Source: Bilophila sp964538355
Lineage (GTDB): Bacteria > Desulfobacterota > Desulfovibrionia > Desulfovibrionales > Desulfovibrionaceae
DNA length: 64,000 nt
Reading direction: 5' to 3'
Assembly: GCA_964538355.1 (NCBI GenBank)
Contig: CAZIFC010000002.1
Span: 156,787-220,786, forward strand
Positions within the stretch are counted from its first letter, which is position 1, and the number at the start of each line of letters is the position of its first letter. A program made the translations under genes and the position numbers. Below the pieces are notes generated by a model. That model saw only the letters and a list, made by a program, of their open reading frames with translations. It did no database searches and was not told the DNA's origin. Below are positions 1 to 8,180 of this stretch, in pieces.

Positions 1-752
1 CGCTGGAACTTGGCGCGGCCATGCGCGCGGGCGCATTGAACGGGCATTTCGGAGACATCATCAATGTCCTCATGCAAAACGAGAGCGGCGTGCCGCAGGC
101 TATCATCGCCACAACCTCCCACTCCGCTCCCGAAAGCCGCTGTTTCGGCATTGTCGTTTCCCCCAAATCCACGGCGCGCAGCCTTGCCGATCTCAAAGGG
201 AAGGACATCGCCGTCTCCAGCGCGACCATCATCGATTTCCTGCTGTCCGAGCTTCTCAAGCAGGAGCAGCTTCCCGCGGATGCCCTGAACAGGCAGGATA
301 TCCGCCAGATTCCGGTACGCCTCCAGATGCTGTTGAGCGGACAAATCGAATCCGCACTTCTTCCCGAGCCGCTGGTTTCCCTTGTGGAGGCCAAGGGTGC
401 GCGAACCGTCCTTGACGACCGCAGGCTGAACACCCCGCTGGCGGTCATCTCCCTGAAAAGGGACGTTCTTGACGCTCCCGACGGAGCGCAGACCGTGAAG
501 CTGTTCCGCGAAGCCCTCATCGAGTCCGCCGAACGCATCAATGCGGCCCCCGAAGCCTACCGCCCGGTCATGGAGGCCAAGGGCCTGCTCCCCAAGGGAG
601 CCGCCGCCAGTTACCGCATGATCCGCTTTGACATGGAGCGCACCCCCGCAGGCCTGCCCACGGAAAGCGATATCAGGAACTTTGCCGCATGGATGAAGGC
701 AAACCGCATTCTCAAGAAGGAACCCGCCTACGGGGATGTGGTCTGCCGGTGA
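1..752 (+). CDS. ABC transporter substrate-binding protein, NMT1/SsuA type (5' end cut off)
   Basis: The reading frame is open from the first bases of the window, so the start lies outside; at least 249 residues are present. The sequence has the look of a type-2 periplasmic binding protein of the NMT1/SsuA/ThiY family: a segment 'GHFGDIINVL' near the first lobe, then 'SLADLKGKDIAVSS', which is the usual hinge of this family, and a C-terminal helical lobe. The family delivers small organic ligands (sulfonates, nitrate, pyrimidine precursors) to an SsuB/SsuC-like importer. The ligand here cannot be told. Its stop overlaps the GTG start of the ATPase gene (GTGA), so translation is probably coupled. 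Confidence 0.85.
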   Translation, partial: LELGAAMRAGALNGHFGDIINVLMQNESGVPQAIIATTSHSAPESRCFGIVVSPKSTARSLADLKGKDIAVSSATIIDFLLSELLKQEQLPADALNRQDIRQIPVRLQMLLSGQIESALLPEPLVSLVEAKGARTVLDDRRLNTPLAVISLKRDVLDAPDGAQTVKLFREALIESAERINAAPEAYRPVMEAKGLLPKGAAASYRMIRFDMERTPAGLPTESDIRNFAAWMKANRILKKEPAYGDVVCR

Positions 753-1522
753 ACCAGCCTTTTGGTGCGTCCATATCCGTCCGGAACCTGTGCAAGCTCT
801 ACGGAAAAACGCCGGTTCTGGACGGCCTTTCGTTTTCCCTGCCCGCCGGAGAAACGCTCTCCGTCATCGGGCCTTCCGGCTGCGGGAAAAGTACGCTGCT
901 CTACCTGCTGGCGGGCCTGACCAGGCCGGACGCCGGGACAGTCAGCCTCGGGGGGCCTGCCCGGGACAAGCGGCGCATCTCGTTCATCCTTCAGGATTAC
1001 GGCCTGTTCCCGTGGAAGACCGTAGAGGAAAATCTCGCCCTGCCGCTGGAGCTTCAGGGTGTTGCCGCCCCCGGACGCGGGAAAGCCGTTGCCGACATGC
1101 TGGAAGAGCTGGGGCTTGCCGGGCTTGAGGAACGGTATCCGGCACAGCTTTCCGGAGGCCAACGCCAGCGCGTGGCGATTGGAAGGGCGTTGATCACCAA
1201 CCCGGAAATCCTGCTCATGGACGAGCCGTTTTCGTCGCTCGACGCTCTGACCCGGGAGCACCTTCAGTCCGTCGTACTGTCCCTGTGGCAACGCCATCGC
1301 CCAACCTGCGTACTGGTTACCCATAACGTCCCCGAAGCCGTCTTTTTGGGGAAAAAGGTCATGGTCATGCGCGGGCATCCCGTCCGCAACGTCCTGTGGT
1401 TGGACAATCCCTGTTTTGGAGAACCCGAAGCCTGCGGCGGGGCGTATGCCTCCCTCATCCGCCGCATCCGCGGCGCACTCTCCGAAACAATGGAGGCAAG
1501 GAACAGCTCATGTCCACATTGA
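749..1522 (+). CDS. ABC transporter ATP-binding protein (SsuB/TauB-like)
   Basis: 257-aa nucleotide-binding subunit that energises the importer formed with the flanking binding protein and the permease at 2082. Walker A GPSGCGKST lies at residues 41-49, followed by a Q-loop (ILQDYGLFPW), the signature LSGGQRQR, Walker B ILLMDEP and the H-loop VTHNVPEA. The 'FPWKTVEENL' stretch is typical of the nitrate/sulfonate/taurine branch. The GTG at 749 is preferred because it overlaps the previous stop as GTGA; an ATG at 689 is in frame but would overlap the upstream gene by 64 bases. The 3' end overlaps the next gene by 13 bases. Confidence 0.93.
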   Translation: MNQPFGASISVRNLCKLYGKTPVLDGLSFSLPAGETLSVIGPSGCGKSTLLYLLAGLTRPDAGTVSLGGPARDKRRISFILQDYGLFPWKTVEENLALPLELQGVAAPGRGKAVADMLEELGLAGLEERYPAQLSGGQRQRVAIGRALITNPEILLMDEPFSSLDALTREHLQSVVLSLWQRHRPTCVLVTHNVPEAVFLGKKVMVMRGHPVRNVLWLDNPCFGEPEACGGAYASLIRRIRGALSETMEARNSSCPH

Positions 1523-2010
1523 TCCTTCTCATGCTGTGCGGCGCGGCGGGCGGCTTTCTCTTTGAATGGTACAACCTGCCCGGAGGCGCAATGACCGGGG
1601 CCATCGTCGCCGTCATTCTCCTGAAAACGTTCTCCGCCATGCCGCAGGCCGCCTTTCCCCGCCCGATCCAGTTCTGCATCTATGTGGGGCTTGGCGTACT
1701 GGTCGGCAACATGTACCGTCCCGAAATGCTGCTGGCTGTCCGCGACACCTGGCCCACGCTGGTGCTCAGCACCCTGATGGTGCTCGCAGCCGGGATACTC
1801 ATTGCCGTTTTTGTACACAAGTTCGGAAATCTGGATATAACAAACGCATATCTTGCCACCAGCCCCGGCGGGCTGAATGTCGTTGTTGGCCTTGCCGCGG
1901 ACATGGGGCCGAATGCGCCCATTGTTCTCGCCTATCAGATGATCCGGCTCTACGCCATCATCCTTACGGTTCCCCTTGCCGCAAGAATCCTTCATGCATG
2001 TCTCGGCTGA
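1510..2010 (+). CDS. AbrB-family (AbrB duplication) membrane protein, single-repeat size
   Basis: 166-aa very hydrophobic protein with about five membrane segments. Motifs 'WYNLPGGAMTGAIVAVIL' and 'TSPGGLNVVVGLAADMG' match the repeated unit of the AbrB/putative ammonia-monooxygenase membrane family (PF05145; unrelated to the AbrB DNA-binding protein). Family members usually carry two such repeats (about 350 aa), so this is a half-length form that would have to pair with itself. ATG 1510 follows GGAGG at 1492 and overlaps the ATPase gene by 13 bases. Its place between the ATPase and the permease of an ABC importer is unusual and suggests a shared substrate, but the transported compound is unknown. 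Confidence 0.8.
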   Translation: MSTLILLMLCGAAGGFLFEWYNLPGGAMTGAIVAVILLKTFSAMPQAAFPRPIQFCIYVGLGVLVGNMYRPEMLLAVRDTWPTLVLSTLMVLAAGILIAVFVHKFGNLDITNAYLATSPGGLNVVVGLAADMGPNAPIVLAYQMIRLYAIILTVPLAARILHACLG

Positions 2011-2081
2011 ACGGCCTGCCCTTCCCGTTCGAAAACGCCGCCTCCTGCGAAATCCCCCTTTCATCCCGAGCAAGGAATACA

Positions 2082-2843
2082 ATGCGAACGCTTATCCGTT
2101 ACCTGCTGGCTCTCGCGGCTTTGCTGGTCTTCTGGCATCTCGGCTCCCTGACGCTTGGGGAGCATTTGCTGCCCCGCCCTCTGGAGGTGCTGGCGTATTT
2201 CGCCGAAGCCCTGACCACGGGGGCGTTCTGGCAGCACGCCGGGGCCAGCGCGTGGCGGGTCGTTTCCGCCATGTGCCTTGCATGGTGTGTCGCCTTTCCG
2301 CTCGGGCTTGCGCTCGGACACATTAGATCTCTGGACAAGGCCCTGTCTCCGCTGGTATTCTTGACCTACCCCCTGCCCAAAATCGTTCTGCTGCCTTTGT
2401 TTCTGACCTTGTTCGGACTGGGGGATCTGCCGCGCATCCTGTTGATAGCCCTGACTACCGGCTATCAGATTCTTGTGGTGACGCGGGCAAGCGCACAGGG
2501 ACTGGACAGGAAATATCTCGATTCGTTCCGCACTATCGGAGGGACACCCGCTCAGGTTGTGCGCCATGTCCTCATCCCCGCGGCTCTGCCCGACGCCATC
2601 ACCGCCCTGAAGGTCGCCAGCGGGACGGCGGTGGCGGTGCTGTTCATGGCGGAATCCTTCGCCACCAGAAAAGGACTCGGCTTTCTGATCATGGATGCCT
2701 GGGGACGGGGCGATCAGCTGGAAATGTTCACGGGCATTCTGGCCATGAGCATCATGGGCGTGCTCCTCTATGAAGCGTGCAACACGCTGGAAGCCCGGTG
2801 CTGCCGCTGGCGAAACGCCAGTCTGGGCGGTATGCGGAAATGA
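2082..2843 (+). CDS. ABC transporter permease (SsuC/TauC-like)
   Basis: 253-aa inner-membrane permease of the BPD_transp_1 type, about six membrane helices. The EAA loop that contacts the ATPase is visible as 'FRTIGGTPAQVVRHVLIPAALPDA', and 'PLPKIVLLPLFLTLFGLGD' is the usual SsuC-like region. With the ATPase at 749 it would form a homodimeric channel. ATG 2082 has an AAGGA ribosome site a few bases upstream; the open frame continues further 5' but only through sequence that is the AbrB-like gene in another frame. Its TGA overlaps the next start (ATGA), coupling it to crcB. Confidence 0.92.
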   Translation: MRTLIRYLLALAALLVFWHLGSLTLGEHLLPRPLEVLAYFAEALTTGAFWQHAGASAWRVVSAMCLAWCVAFPLGLALGHIRSLDKALSPLVFLTYPLPKIVLLPLFLTLFGLGDLPRILLIALTTGYQILVVTRASAQGLDRKYLDSFRTIGGTPAQVVRHVLIPAALPDAITALKVASGTAVAVLFMAESFATRKGLGFLIMDAWGRGDQLEMFTGILAMSIMGVLLYEACNTLEARCCRWRNASLGGMRK

Positions 2844-3211
2844 CGGATTTCGAGTTTTTCTGCGTCGCCGCTGGCGGTGCCGCCGGTGCGTTGTGCCGGT
2901 ATGCGGCAACCATGCTGTGCGCCCGGTTTGTTCGGCATTTTCCGTTGGGGACCCTGCTGGTCAACGTGGCGGGTTCCCTGCTCATGGGCCTGCTTGCCGG
3001 ATACGGCGAACGCTGCGGGACGTTCCCGCTCCCCGTGCTGTTCTGCGGGGCCGGCTTTCTCGGCGCGTTGACGACTTTTTCCACCTTTGCGATGGATACC
3101 TTCGCTACCTTTCGCGACGGACACCCGACAAAGGCCGCGTTCAATATCCTCCTGAACGTTTCCTTGTCCTTCAGCGGTACGGCGTTCGGTCTTTTTCTCC
3201 TTGTCGGCTGA
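2840..3211 (+). CDS. crcB: Fluoride channel CrcB/Fluc, first of tandem pair
   Basis: 123-aa four-helix membrane protein of the CrcB/Fluc family, which exports fluoride as a dual-topology dimer. Diagnostic features are 'GGAAGALCRY' near the N-terminus, 'GTLLVNVAGS' (with the conserved Asn) in helix 2 and 'GALTTFSTF' in helix 3, which carries the phenylalanine-lined fluoride path. ATG 2840 overlaps the permease stop as ATGA. A second, divergent crcB follows immediately. In species with two adjacent copies these often have opposite fixed topologies and work as a heterodimer. Confidence 0.93.
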   Translation: MTDFEFFCVAAGGAAGALCRYAATMLCARFVRHFPLGTLLVNVAGSLLMGLLAGYGERCGTFPLPVLFCGAGFLGALTTFSTFAMDTFATFRDGHPTKAAFNILLNVSLSFSGTAFGLFLLVG

Positions 3212-3224
3212 TGGGAATGTTTCC

Positions 3225-3614
3225 ATGCTTTCTCCAAAAAATGCGCTTGCCGTCATGGTTGGCGGCGGCGCGGGCGCGGTATGCCGTGTGGAATTGGGCC
3301 TTGCCATCGCCGATCGGCTGCCGGGCTTTCCCTTCGGCGTATTGTGCGCCAATGTAATCGGCTGTCTGTTCATGGGGCTTTTCCAGGGCTGGATACGCCG
3401 CAGATCTTCTTTTGAAACAGCCTCCTGCCTGTTCGGGACGGGCTTTCTGGGCGGGTTTACCACCTTCTCCACCTTTTCGATGGATACGATCCTCCTGTTC
3501 CGCTCCGGCGATTTTGTCGCTGCCGGAATCAATATTTTCGCCAACCTGCTTCTCTGTCTGGCCGCCGTCTGGGGCGGGTATATTCTCATGGCTCCGCACC
3601 GGAAGCCCGACTAG
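3225..3614 (+). CDS. crcB: Fluoride channel CrcB/Fluc, second of tandem pair
   Basis: 129-aa partner of the preceding CrcB. It shows the same signature (GGGAGAVCRVELG, 'GVLCANVIGC', 'GGFTTFSTFSMDT') but is clearly diverged from the first copy rather than a recent duplication, as expected for a heteromeric pair. ATG 3225 is chosen because it begins at the normal family N-terminus and lies 13 bases after the first gene's stop; a TTG at 3201 is an in-frame alternative that would overlap. A terminator hairpin starts over the stop codon, ending the ABC-crcB operon here. Confidence 0.92.
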   Translation: MLSPKNALAVMVGGGAGAVCRVELGLAIADRLPGFPFGVLCANVIGCLFMGLFQGWIRRRSSFETASCLFGTGFLGGFTTFSTFSMDTILLFRSGDFVAAGINIFANLLLCLAAVWGGYILMAPHRKPD

Positions 3615-3640
3615 AAGGATTCCCCCCTGCGGGCTTTTTT
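3603..3640 (+). terminator. Rho-independent terminator after crcB pair
   Basis: AAGCCCG (3603-3609) pairs with CGGGCTT (3630-3636) and is followed by further Ts. The loop is long (20 nt), so strength is uncertain. It overlaps the stop of the second crcB gene. Confidence 0.55.
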
Positions 3641-3678
3641 GCTAGAAGGTGCTGGAGCCTGTTTCAAAAGGAAACCCT

Positions 3679-3960
3679 ATGCGCGTTCTGCTTCTCTGCC
3701 TCCTTCTGCTGCTGCCGCTCTCGGCACAGGGGGCCTCCCTGCTCCCCGATGACGGCTACCCTCCCCCCGACTGCCGCGCTCCGCTCCGACCTCTGCCGGA
3801 CGACGAACCTTCGGACTGGAAACTCTACCGCGCCGACATGGAGTCCTATCGCCAATGCGTCGAGGCGTACCTCTCCACGGCCCGGAAAGACATCGAACGT
3901 ATCCGCAGCCGCATGGAGCGGGCCGTGCAGGACTACAATGAGGAATCGGGCAATCTCTAG
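3679..3960 (+). CDS. Small secreted protein, function unknown
   Basis: 93-aa protein with a clear signal peptide: MRVLLLCLLLLLPLSAQG followed by a probable cleavage after AQGA. The mature part is short, with a proline-rich start ('DDGYPPPDC') and then a charged helical segment 'DWKLYRADMESYRQCVEAY...DIERIRSRMERAVQDYNEE'. Two cysteines in the mature part could form one disulfide. ATG 3679 has an AAAGGAAA ribosome site; an ATG 30 bases upstream lacks one and would put charged residues before the signal peptide. It stands alone between two terminators. I do not recognise a function; similar short periplasmic proteins occur in other Proteobacteria. Confidence 0.7.
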   Translation: MRVLLLCLLLLLPLSAQGASLLPDDGYPPPDCRAPLRPLPDDEPSDWKLYRADMESYRQCVEAYLSTARKDIERIRSRMERAVQDYNEESGNL

Positions 3961-4194
3961 CCCCGTCCAAAACCTGTCCGCCTTCCGGCTCCGCCCGTGA
4001 ACGCCGGTTTCCTCCGCAGTGGCTGGACGCGGCAGAGGGGACCACACGGACGCAGGCCGCGCTGAGACAAACCCTTTCTCCCGTACAACGCAGGCCGCCC
4101 GCAAAAGGGGCTGCGGCACGGGAGATTTCATCCTGATCCGCCCCCCGCACCTTGAGGGGCCGAACCACCCGCCGCACACGGCGAGGAGCCTTGA

Positions 4195-5214
4195 ATGACA
4201 CGAGTGCTTGCCTGCATGGCCATCGGAGCCTGGGTTTTTCTGCTCTGGCCCTTTCCGGTCACAACCTTCCTTGCCACCTGCATGGCCTGCGTCAGTTACC
4301 CCGTATACCGAAAGCTGCACCGCAGGCTGTCTCCTTCATGGGCTATGGCGGCCTATACGACGGGCCTGACCCTGATAACCATCCTGCCCATCGCCACCAT
4401 TGTTTCGCTGGTGACCCCGCAGGCCGTTGCCGGACTCAAGATTCTCGACGGGTTGCGCGACTCGGGATGGATCAACAGCCCCGCGGCGCAGGCGTGGTTT
4501 GCATCGGTGGACACCGCCCTCAAAAAACTCCCCGGGCTGGAAGGCGGCCTTGATCAGCTCGCCAGTACGGCGGCGGGGCTGGCCGGAGCCGCGGCCCGAA
4601 CCGTGCTGGCCGGCGGCGTGGGGCTGGCCGGGGGTGCGTTTCAGGCCGTACTGGTGCTCTTCCTTTTCGTCATGATCACCATGATGTGCACGAGCCGCGC
4701 CGATATCATCCACGAATTCGCCTGTCGGCTCACCCTGTGGCCCGCCGACGTGATCGATCGTTTTGTATCCTCCATTCGAAAGGCCATTTTCGGGGTGCTG
4801 GTCGGCGTCGTCTTCGTGGCTCTCATCCAGGGCTTTCTCTGCGGCGTGGGCTTTGCCGTCGCGGAGGTTCCGCAACCCGCGTTCTGGGGGCTGATTGCGG
4901 CCTTTGTCGCGCCGATCCCCTTTGTGGGCACGGCTCTCGTCTGGATTCCCGTCTGCATCTGGCTGTGGCTGACCGGTTCCACCGTGGCCTGCATCAGCCT
5001 GGCAATCTGGTGTGCTCTGGTCGTTGCAGGCGTGGACAACCTGCTCCGCCCCTTCTTCCTCAAAACGGGGATCGATGCCTCGGTGGTGACGCTGATCCTC
5101 TCCATCCTTTGCGGCCTTGCCGCCTTTGGGCCTGTGGGCGTCTTTGCCGGGCCAGTGCTGGTGGCGGTCGCCATTCAGGCCGCCAACGAGAGCACCCTTT
5201 CCCGCAAGGTCTGA
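4195..5214 (+). CDS. AI-2E family membrane protein
   Basis: 339-aa polytopic membrane protein of the AI-2E/PerM family (PF01594). It has about seven to eight helices and the central soluble-looking insertion at residues 80-130 ('GLRDSGWINSPAAQAWF...') that is usual here. The C-terminal half 'FWGLIAAFVAPIPFVGTALVWIP' and 'DNLLRPFFLKTG' are the most conserved family motifs. Family members have been linked to autoinducer-2 export and to sodium/proton exchange; nothing here decides between them. ATG 4195 follows GAGGAG. The gene is monocistronic with its own terminator. Confidence 0.9.
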   Translation: MTRVLACMAIGAWVFLLWPFPVTTFLATCMACVSYPVYRKLHRRLSPSWAMAAYTTGLTLITILPIATIVSLVTPQAVAGLKILDGLRDSGWINSPAAQAWFASVDTALKKLPGLEGGLDQLASTAAGLAGAAARTVLAGGVGLAGGAFQAVLVLFLFVMITMMCTSRADIIHEFACRLTLWPADVIDRFVSSIRKAIFGVLVGVVFVALIQGFLCGVGFAVAEVPQPAFWGLIAAFVAPIPFVGTALVWIPVCIWLWLTGSTVACISLAIWCALVVAGVDNLLRPFFLKTGIDASVVTLILSILCGLAAFGPVGVFAGPVLVAVAIQAANESTLSRKV

Positions 5215-5240
5215 TTTCCTTCGCTTTCCTTGTCCATCCC

Positions 5241-5269
5241 GGGCGGGGCATTCTGCTCCGCCTTTTTTT
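5241..5269 (+). terminator. Rho-independent terminator after AI-2E family gene
   Basis: GC-rich hairpin GGCGGGGC / GCTCCGCC (5242-5262, one internal mismatch, five-base loop) followed by seven Ts (5263-5269). Confidence 0.8.
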
Positions 5270-5468
5270 GCGGACTCTGCCCTTTCCCCGTCCCGAACAG
5301 CCGAAGCGCACTCTCCGGCTTTTCAAAAAAAATTGCCTTTTCCGTACCAAACCGGGGCAAAATTTTCGTCCCGAATAAGTTCCTCATTTTTCAGGATCCG
5401 AAGACGAGAATAACGCCCAAGCCTGAAATATAACGAAAAAAGTAAAGAACTTTGTACCAATAAAGGCA

Positions 5469-5496
5469 TTTACAAGCGTTTGGCTGTGGCTATTAT
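5469..5496 (+). promoter_or_regulatory. Sigma-70 type promoter candidate for degP
   Basis: TTTACA (5469-5474), 16-base spacer, TATTAT (5491-5496). Predicted start near 5503, 47 bases before the degP ATG. A sigma-E or heat-shock type promoter, expected for many degP genes, was not recognised. Confidence 0.5.
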
Positions 5497-5499
5497 GTC

Positions 5500-5524
5500 G
5501 GGAACAGTTTGATCGAAACTGCCC
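5500..5524 (+). promoter_or_regulatory. Hairpin at the predicted 5' end of degP mRNA
   Basis: GGG-AA-CAGTTT, loop GATCG, AAACTG-CCC: nine base pairs with a two-base bulge, placed at the expected transcription start. It could stabilise the mRNA 5' end or overlap an operator. Confidence 0.4.
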
Positions 5525-5549
5525 ACATAGATTTCAAAAGGAGTTTTTC

Positions 5550-6986
5550 ATGTTGCAGAAATACAAAATGCTGCCCCTTTTCGCGATCATGCTTGTCATG
5601 TCGCTGGTCTTTTCGGCACAGGCCGCGCCTGTAGCCCCGAATTTCGTTCCGCTGGTGCAGGCCGCCGGCAAGGCTGTCGTCAACATCAGCACGGAAAAGA
5701 AGGTCGTGCAGCGCGGCGGGGGCATGCCTTCCGAAATGTTCCGCGGCCTTCCCCCGGAATTCGAACGCTTTTTTGAACAGTTCGAGGGCGGGCGCAATGC
5801 CAAGCCCCGCACGCAGCGTTCCCTCGGCACAGGCTTCATCATCTCCGCCGACGGGTACATCGTCACCAACAACCATGTGGTTGCGGGCGCGGACACCGTG
5901 CTTGTCAACCTTCAGGGCAGCACCGGCAAGGAGCATTCCCTCAAGGCCGACATCATCGGCACCGACGAGGAAACCGACATCGCCCTGCTCAAGGTCAAGG
6001 CGGATTCCCCCCTGCCGTATCTGGACTTCGGCAATTCCGACAAGATGGAAGTGGGCGAATGGGTTCTCGCAATCGGCAACCCCTTCGGCCTCGGCCATAC
6101 CGTCACGGCCGGCATCCTGAGCGCAAAGGGCCGCAACATCCAGTCCGGCCCATTCGACAACTTCCTCCAGACCGACGCCTCCATCAACCCCGGCAACAGC
6201 GGCGGCCCCCTCATCAATATGGAAGGCAAGGTGATCGGCATCAATACCGCCATCATCGCCAGCGGACAGGGCATCGGCTTCGCCATTCCCAGCAGCATGG
6301 CCGAACGCATCGTCAGCCAGCTGAAGCAGGACAAGAAGGTCAGCCGCGGCTGGCTTGGCGTCACCATTCAGGATGTTGATGAAAACACCGCCAAGGCTCT
6401 GGGGCTTCCTGAAAGCACCGGCGCGCTCATCGGCTCCGTCATGCCTGACGAGCCCGCCGCCAAGGGCGGCATGAAGGACGGCGACGTGGTTCTTGAAGTC
6501 AACGGTCAGAAGGTGGACAACTCCGGTGCGCTGCTTCGCTCCATCGCCACGGAAGCCCCCGGCTCCAAGGTCAACATGGTGATCTGGCGTGACGGCGAAC
6601 GCAAGAACATCACCGTGCAGCTCGGTGAACGCAACCTCGGCAAGAACACGTCGGTCAAGTCCGGTGCCGTGGATCAGGACGCTCCCGCCCTTGGCCTCTC
6701 CGTCCGCCCGCTCACCAAGGAAGAATCCCGCGCCGCGCATCTCGCTCCCGGAACCGGCCTGCTCATCGTGGGCGTGGAACCCGGCAAGATTGCCGCCGAA
6801 TCCGAACTTCAGGAAGGCGACGTGATCCTCACCGCCAACCTCAAGCCCATCAAGTCCACGGAAGACTTCGCCAGAGTCATCCGTGAGGACGCCAAGAAGC
6901 GCGGAGTGGTCATGCTCCAGATTCAGCGTCAGGGCCAGACGTTCTTCCGCTCCCTCTCGCTGACCGAGAAGGCCGACAAGAAATAG
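5550..6986 (+). CDS. degP: Periplasmic serine endoprotease Do/DegP
   Basis: 478-aa HtrA-family protease and chaperone of the periplasm. An N-terminal signal peptide (residues 1-25, ending FSAQA-A) precedes a trypsin-like domain with the complete triad: His109 in TNNHVVAG, Asp143 in ETDIALLK and Ser217 in NPGNSGGP. Two PDZ domains follow (about residues 265-360 and 385-470), each with a typical carboxylate-binding start (RGWLGVTIQ; ALGLSVRPL). Length and two PDZ domains fit DegP/DegQ of the Do type. The Gly/Arg-rich segment at residues 55-90 lies where the LA loop sits. AGGAG precedes the ATG; a strong terminator follows, so it is monocistronic. Confidence 0.96.
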   Translation: MLQKYKMLPLFAIMLVMSLVFSAQAAPVAPNFVPLVQAAGKAVVNISTEKKVVQRGGGMPSEMFRGLPPEFERFFEQFEGGRNAKPRTQRSLGTGFIISADGYIVTNNHVVAGADTVLVNLQGSTGKEHSLKADIIGTDEETDIALLKVKADSPLPYLDFGNSDKMEVGEWVLAIGNPFGLGHTVTAGILSAKGRNIQSGPFDNFLQTDASINPGNSGGPLINMEGKVIGINTAIIASGQGIGFAIPSSMAERIVSQLKQDKKVSRGWLGVTIQDVDENTAKALGLPESTGALIGSVMPDEPAAKGGMKDGDVVLEVNGQKVDNSGALLRSIATEAPGSKVNMVIWRDGERKNITVQLGERNLGKNTSVKSGAVDQDAPALGLSVRPLTKEESRAAHLAPGTGLLIVGVEPGKIAAESELQEGDVILTANLKPIKSTEDFARVIREDAKKRGVVMLQIQRQGQTFFRSLSLTEKADKK

Positions 6987-7023
6987 CCTCCGAAACGTTC
7001 TTGCCAAAGAACGCGCACGCCAA

Positions 7024-7067
7024 GGCCGCGCAGGACACCCCGGTATCCTGCGCGGCCCCTCTTTTTT
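7024..7067 (+). terminator. Strong terminator after degP
   Basis: Twelve-base perfect stem GGCCGCGCAGGA (7024-7035) / TCCTGCGCGGCC (7046-7057) with a ten-base loop, then CCTCTTTTTT. Confidence 0.88.
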
Positions 7068-7262
7068 CTCGGGAAACAAGCCCGCCGCGCCCGCGTGAAC
7101 AGGCCGCGTCCGGCAGGGGCTGCGGACAGCCGGGCGGCTGTCGGGCCTTTTTGCATGGCGGCACTTTAAAAAACCCGAAAAATGCTGCAACATGCCCTGC
7201 ATCCGCTTCCTTGCGGAAGTGTTTTGCCATCATGAACACAGGATGGATAAAGGAGCAGAAGC

Positions 7263-7985
7263 ATGATCAAGATTGATGCCCATGCCCATGTCGGGCATTT
7301 CGGCGGCTGGGCGAATGTGGGCCTTACCGCGGAAGAGATGGTAGCCGCCATGGACAGACACGCCATCGAGCGCACTGTCATCAGCTACATGGACAATGCC
7401 GTAACGGAAGAGGCCGTCCGCCGGTTCCCCTCGCGGTTTGAAGGGCTTATCTGGGTAAACCCCTACCACGGCGAAACGGATATCGCCCTGGCGGAACGCC
7501 TGATCAGGGAAGAGGGCTTCAAAGGCATAAAGCTGCATCCGCTGTTCGATGCCTATACCGCCAATGATGAGGTCGTGCATCCGGTCATGGAGCTGGCAGG
7601 ACGGCTGAACGTCCCGGTATTCGTCCATTCGGGGCATCCGCCGTTTTCGCTGCCGCACAGCATCGCGCAGCTTGCACAAGATTTCCCCTCCATTCCGGTT
7701 GTCCTCGTACATATGGGGCATGGGCACGGCGTCTACATTCAGGCTTCGCTCGATCTTTCCCGCCGCATCGACAACCTGTATCTGGAAACCTCCGGTATGC
7801 CCATGCACACCAAAATCTATGAAGCCTATGAAAAAGTCGGGCATGACCGCATCTTCTGGGGCAGCGACGCACCCTTCCACCTTTATGAGGTGGAGGAGCT
7901 GCGAACGCAGCTTTGCGGCCTGAACGATACGGCACTTGAAAACATCTTCTACAACAACATCAAAAAGTTCCTCAACATCCGCTAG
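7263..7985 (+). CDS. Amidohydrolase-2 family metal-dependent hydrolase
   Basis: 240-aa TIM-barrel hydrolase of the Amidohydro_2 type (PF04909). The N-terminal metal motif is DAHAHVG; 'FKGIKLHPLFDAY' is the beta-strand-4 region, 'PVFVHSGHP' and 'VVLVHMGHG' provide further histidines, and 'RIFWGSDAPFH' provides the catalytic Asp late in the barrel. Such enzymes hydrolyse or decarboxylate small cyclic or aromatic substrates; the substrate is not predictable. The ATG follows AAGGAG with usual spacing. It is flanked by a terminator upstream and convergent with the porin gene downstream. Confidence 0.85.
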   Translation: MIKIDAHAHVGHFGGWANVGLTAEEMVAAMDRHAIERTVISYMDNAVTEEAVRRFPSRFEGLIWVNPYHGETDIALAERLIREEGFKGIKLHPLFDAYTANDEVVHPVMELAGRLNVPVFVHSGHPPFSLPHSIAQLAQDFPSIPVVLVHMGHGHGVYIQASLDLSRRIDNLYLETSGMPMHTKIYEAYEKVGHDRIFWGSDAPFHLYEVEELRTQLCGLNDTALENIFYNNIKKFLNIR

Positions 7986-8045
7986 ACAGGGCTGCGGAGA
8001 GAAAGGGCCGCACGGCAATCAAGGCCCTCTCCTGCCGCGCATGAG

Positions 8046-8081
8046 AAAAAGGCCCCTCCAGCGAGCAACCGGAGGGGCCTT
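8046..8081 (-). terminator. Terminator of the porin gene, possibly bidirectional
   Basis: Perfect eleven-base stem AAGGCCCCTCC (8049-8059) / GGAGGGGCCTT (8071-8081). Read on the minus strand the hairpin is followed by a T run (complement of A 8046-8050). On the plus strand only two Ts follow, so it would stop the amidohydrolase transcript less well. Confidence 0.8.
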
Positions 8082-8180
8082 GCACAAGGCCGGAAGGGGA
8101 ACGGGGCTGGCCCATGCGGAGGCACCTTCACGCACGGGGGCGGGTTTCGCCTCCCGCACCGTTTCCCCGGGACAGCCTGC

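Larger units (their letters stand above)
5215..5549. other. Intergenic region: terminator, then AT-rich degP promoter region
   Basis: 335 bases with no gene. It holds the terminator of the upstream gene (5241-5269), an AT-rich stretch from about 5325, a promoter candidate at 5469-5496 and a hairpin at 5500-5524 in the degP leader. No open frame with a ribosome site was seen. Confidence 0.7.

Noticed and set aside
2700..3240. Fluoride riboswitch before the crcB genes
   Set aside because: No sequence resembling the conserved crcB-motif core was found; both genes are translationally coupled to upstream ABC genes.
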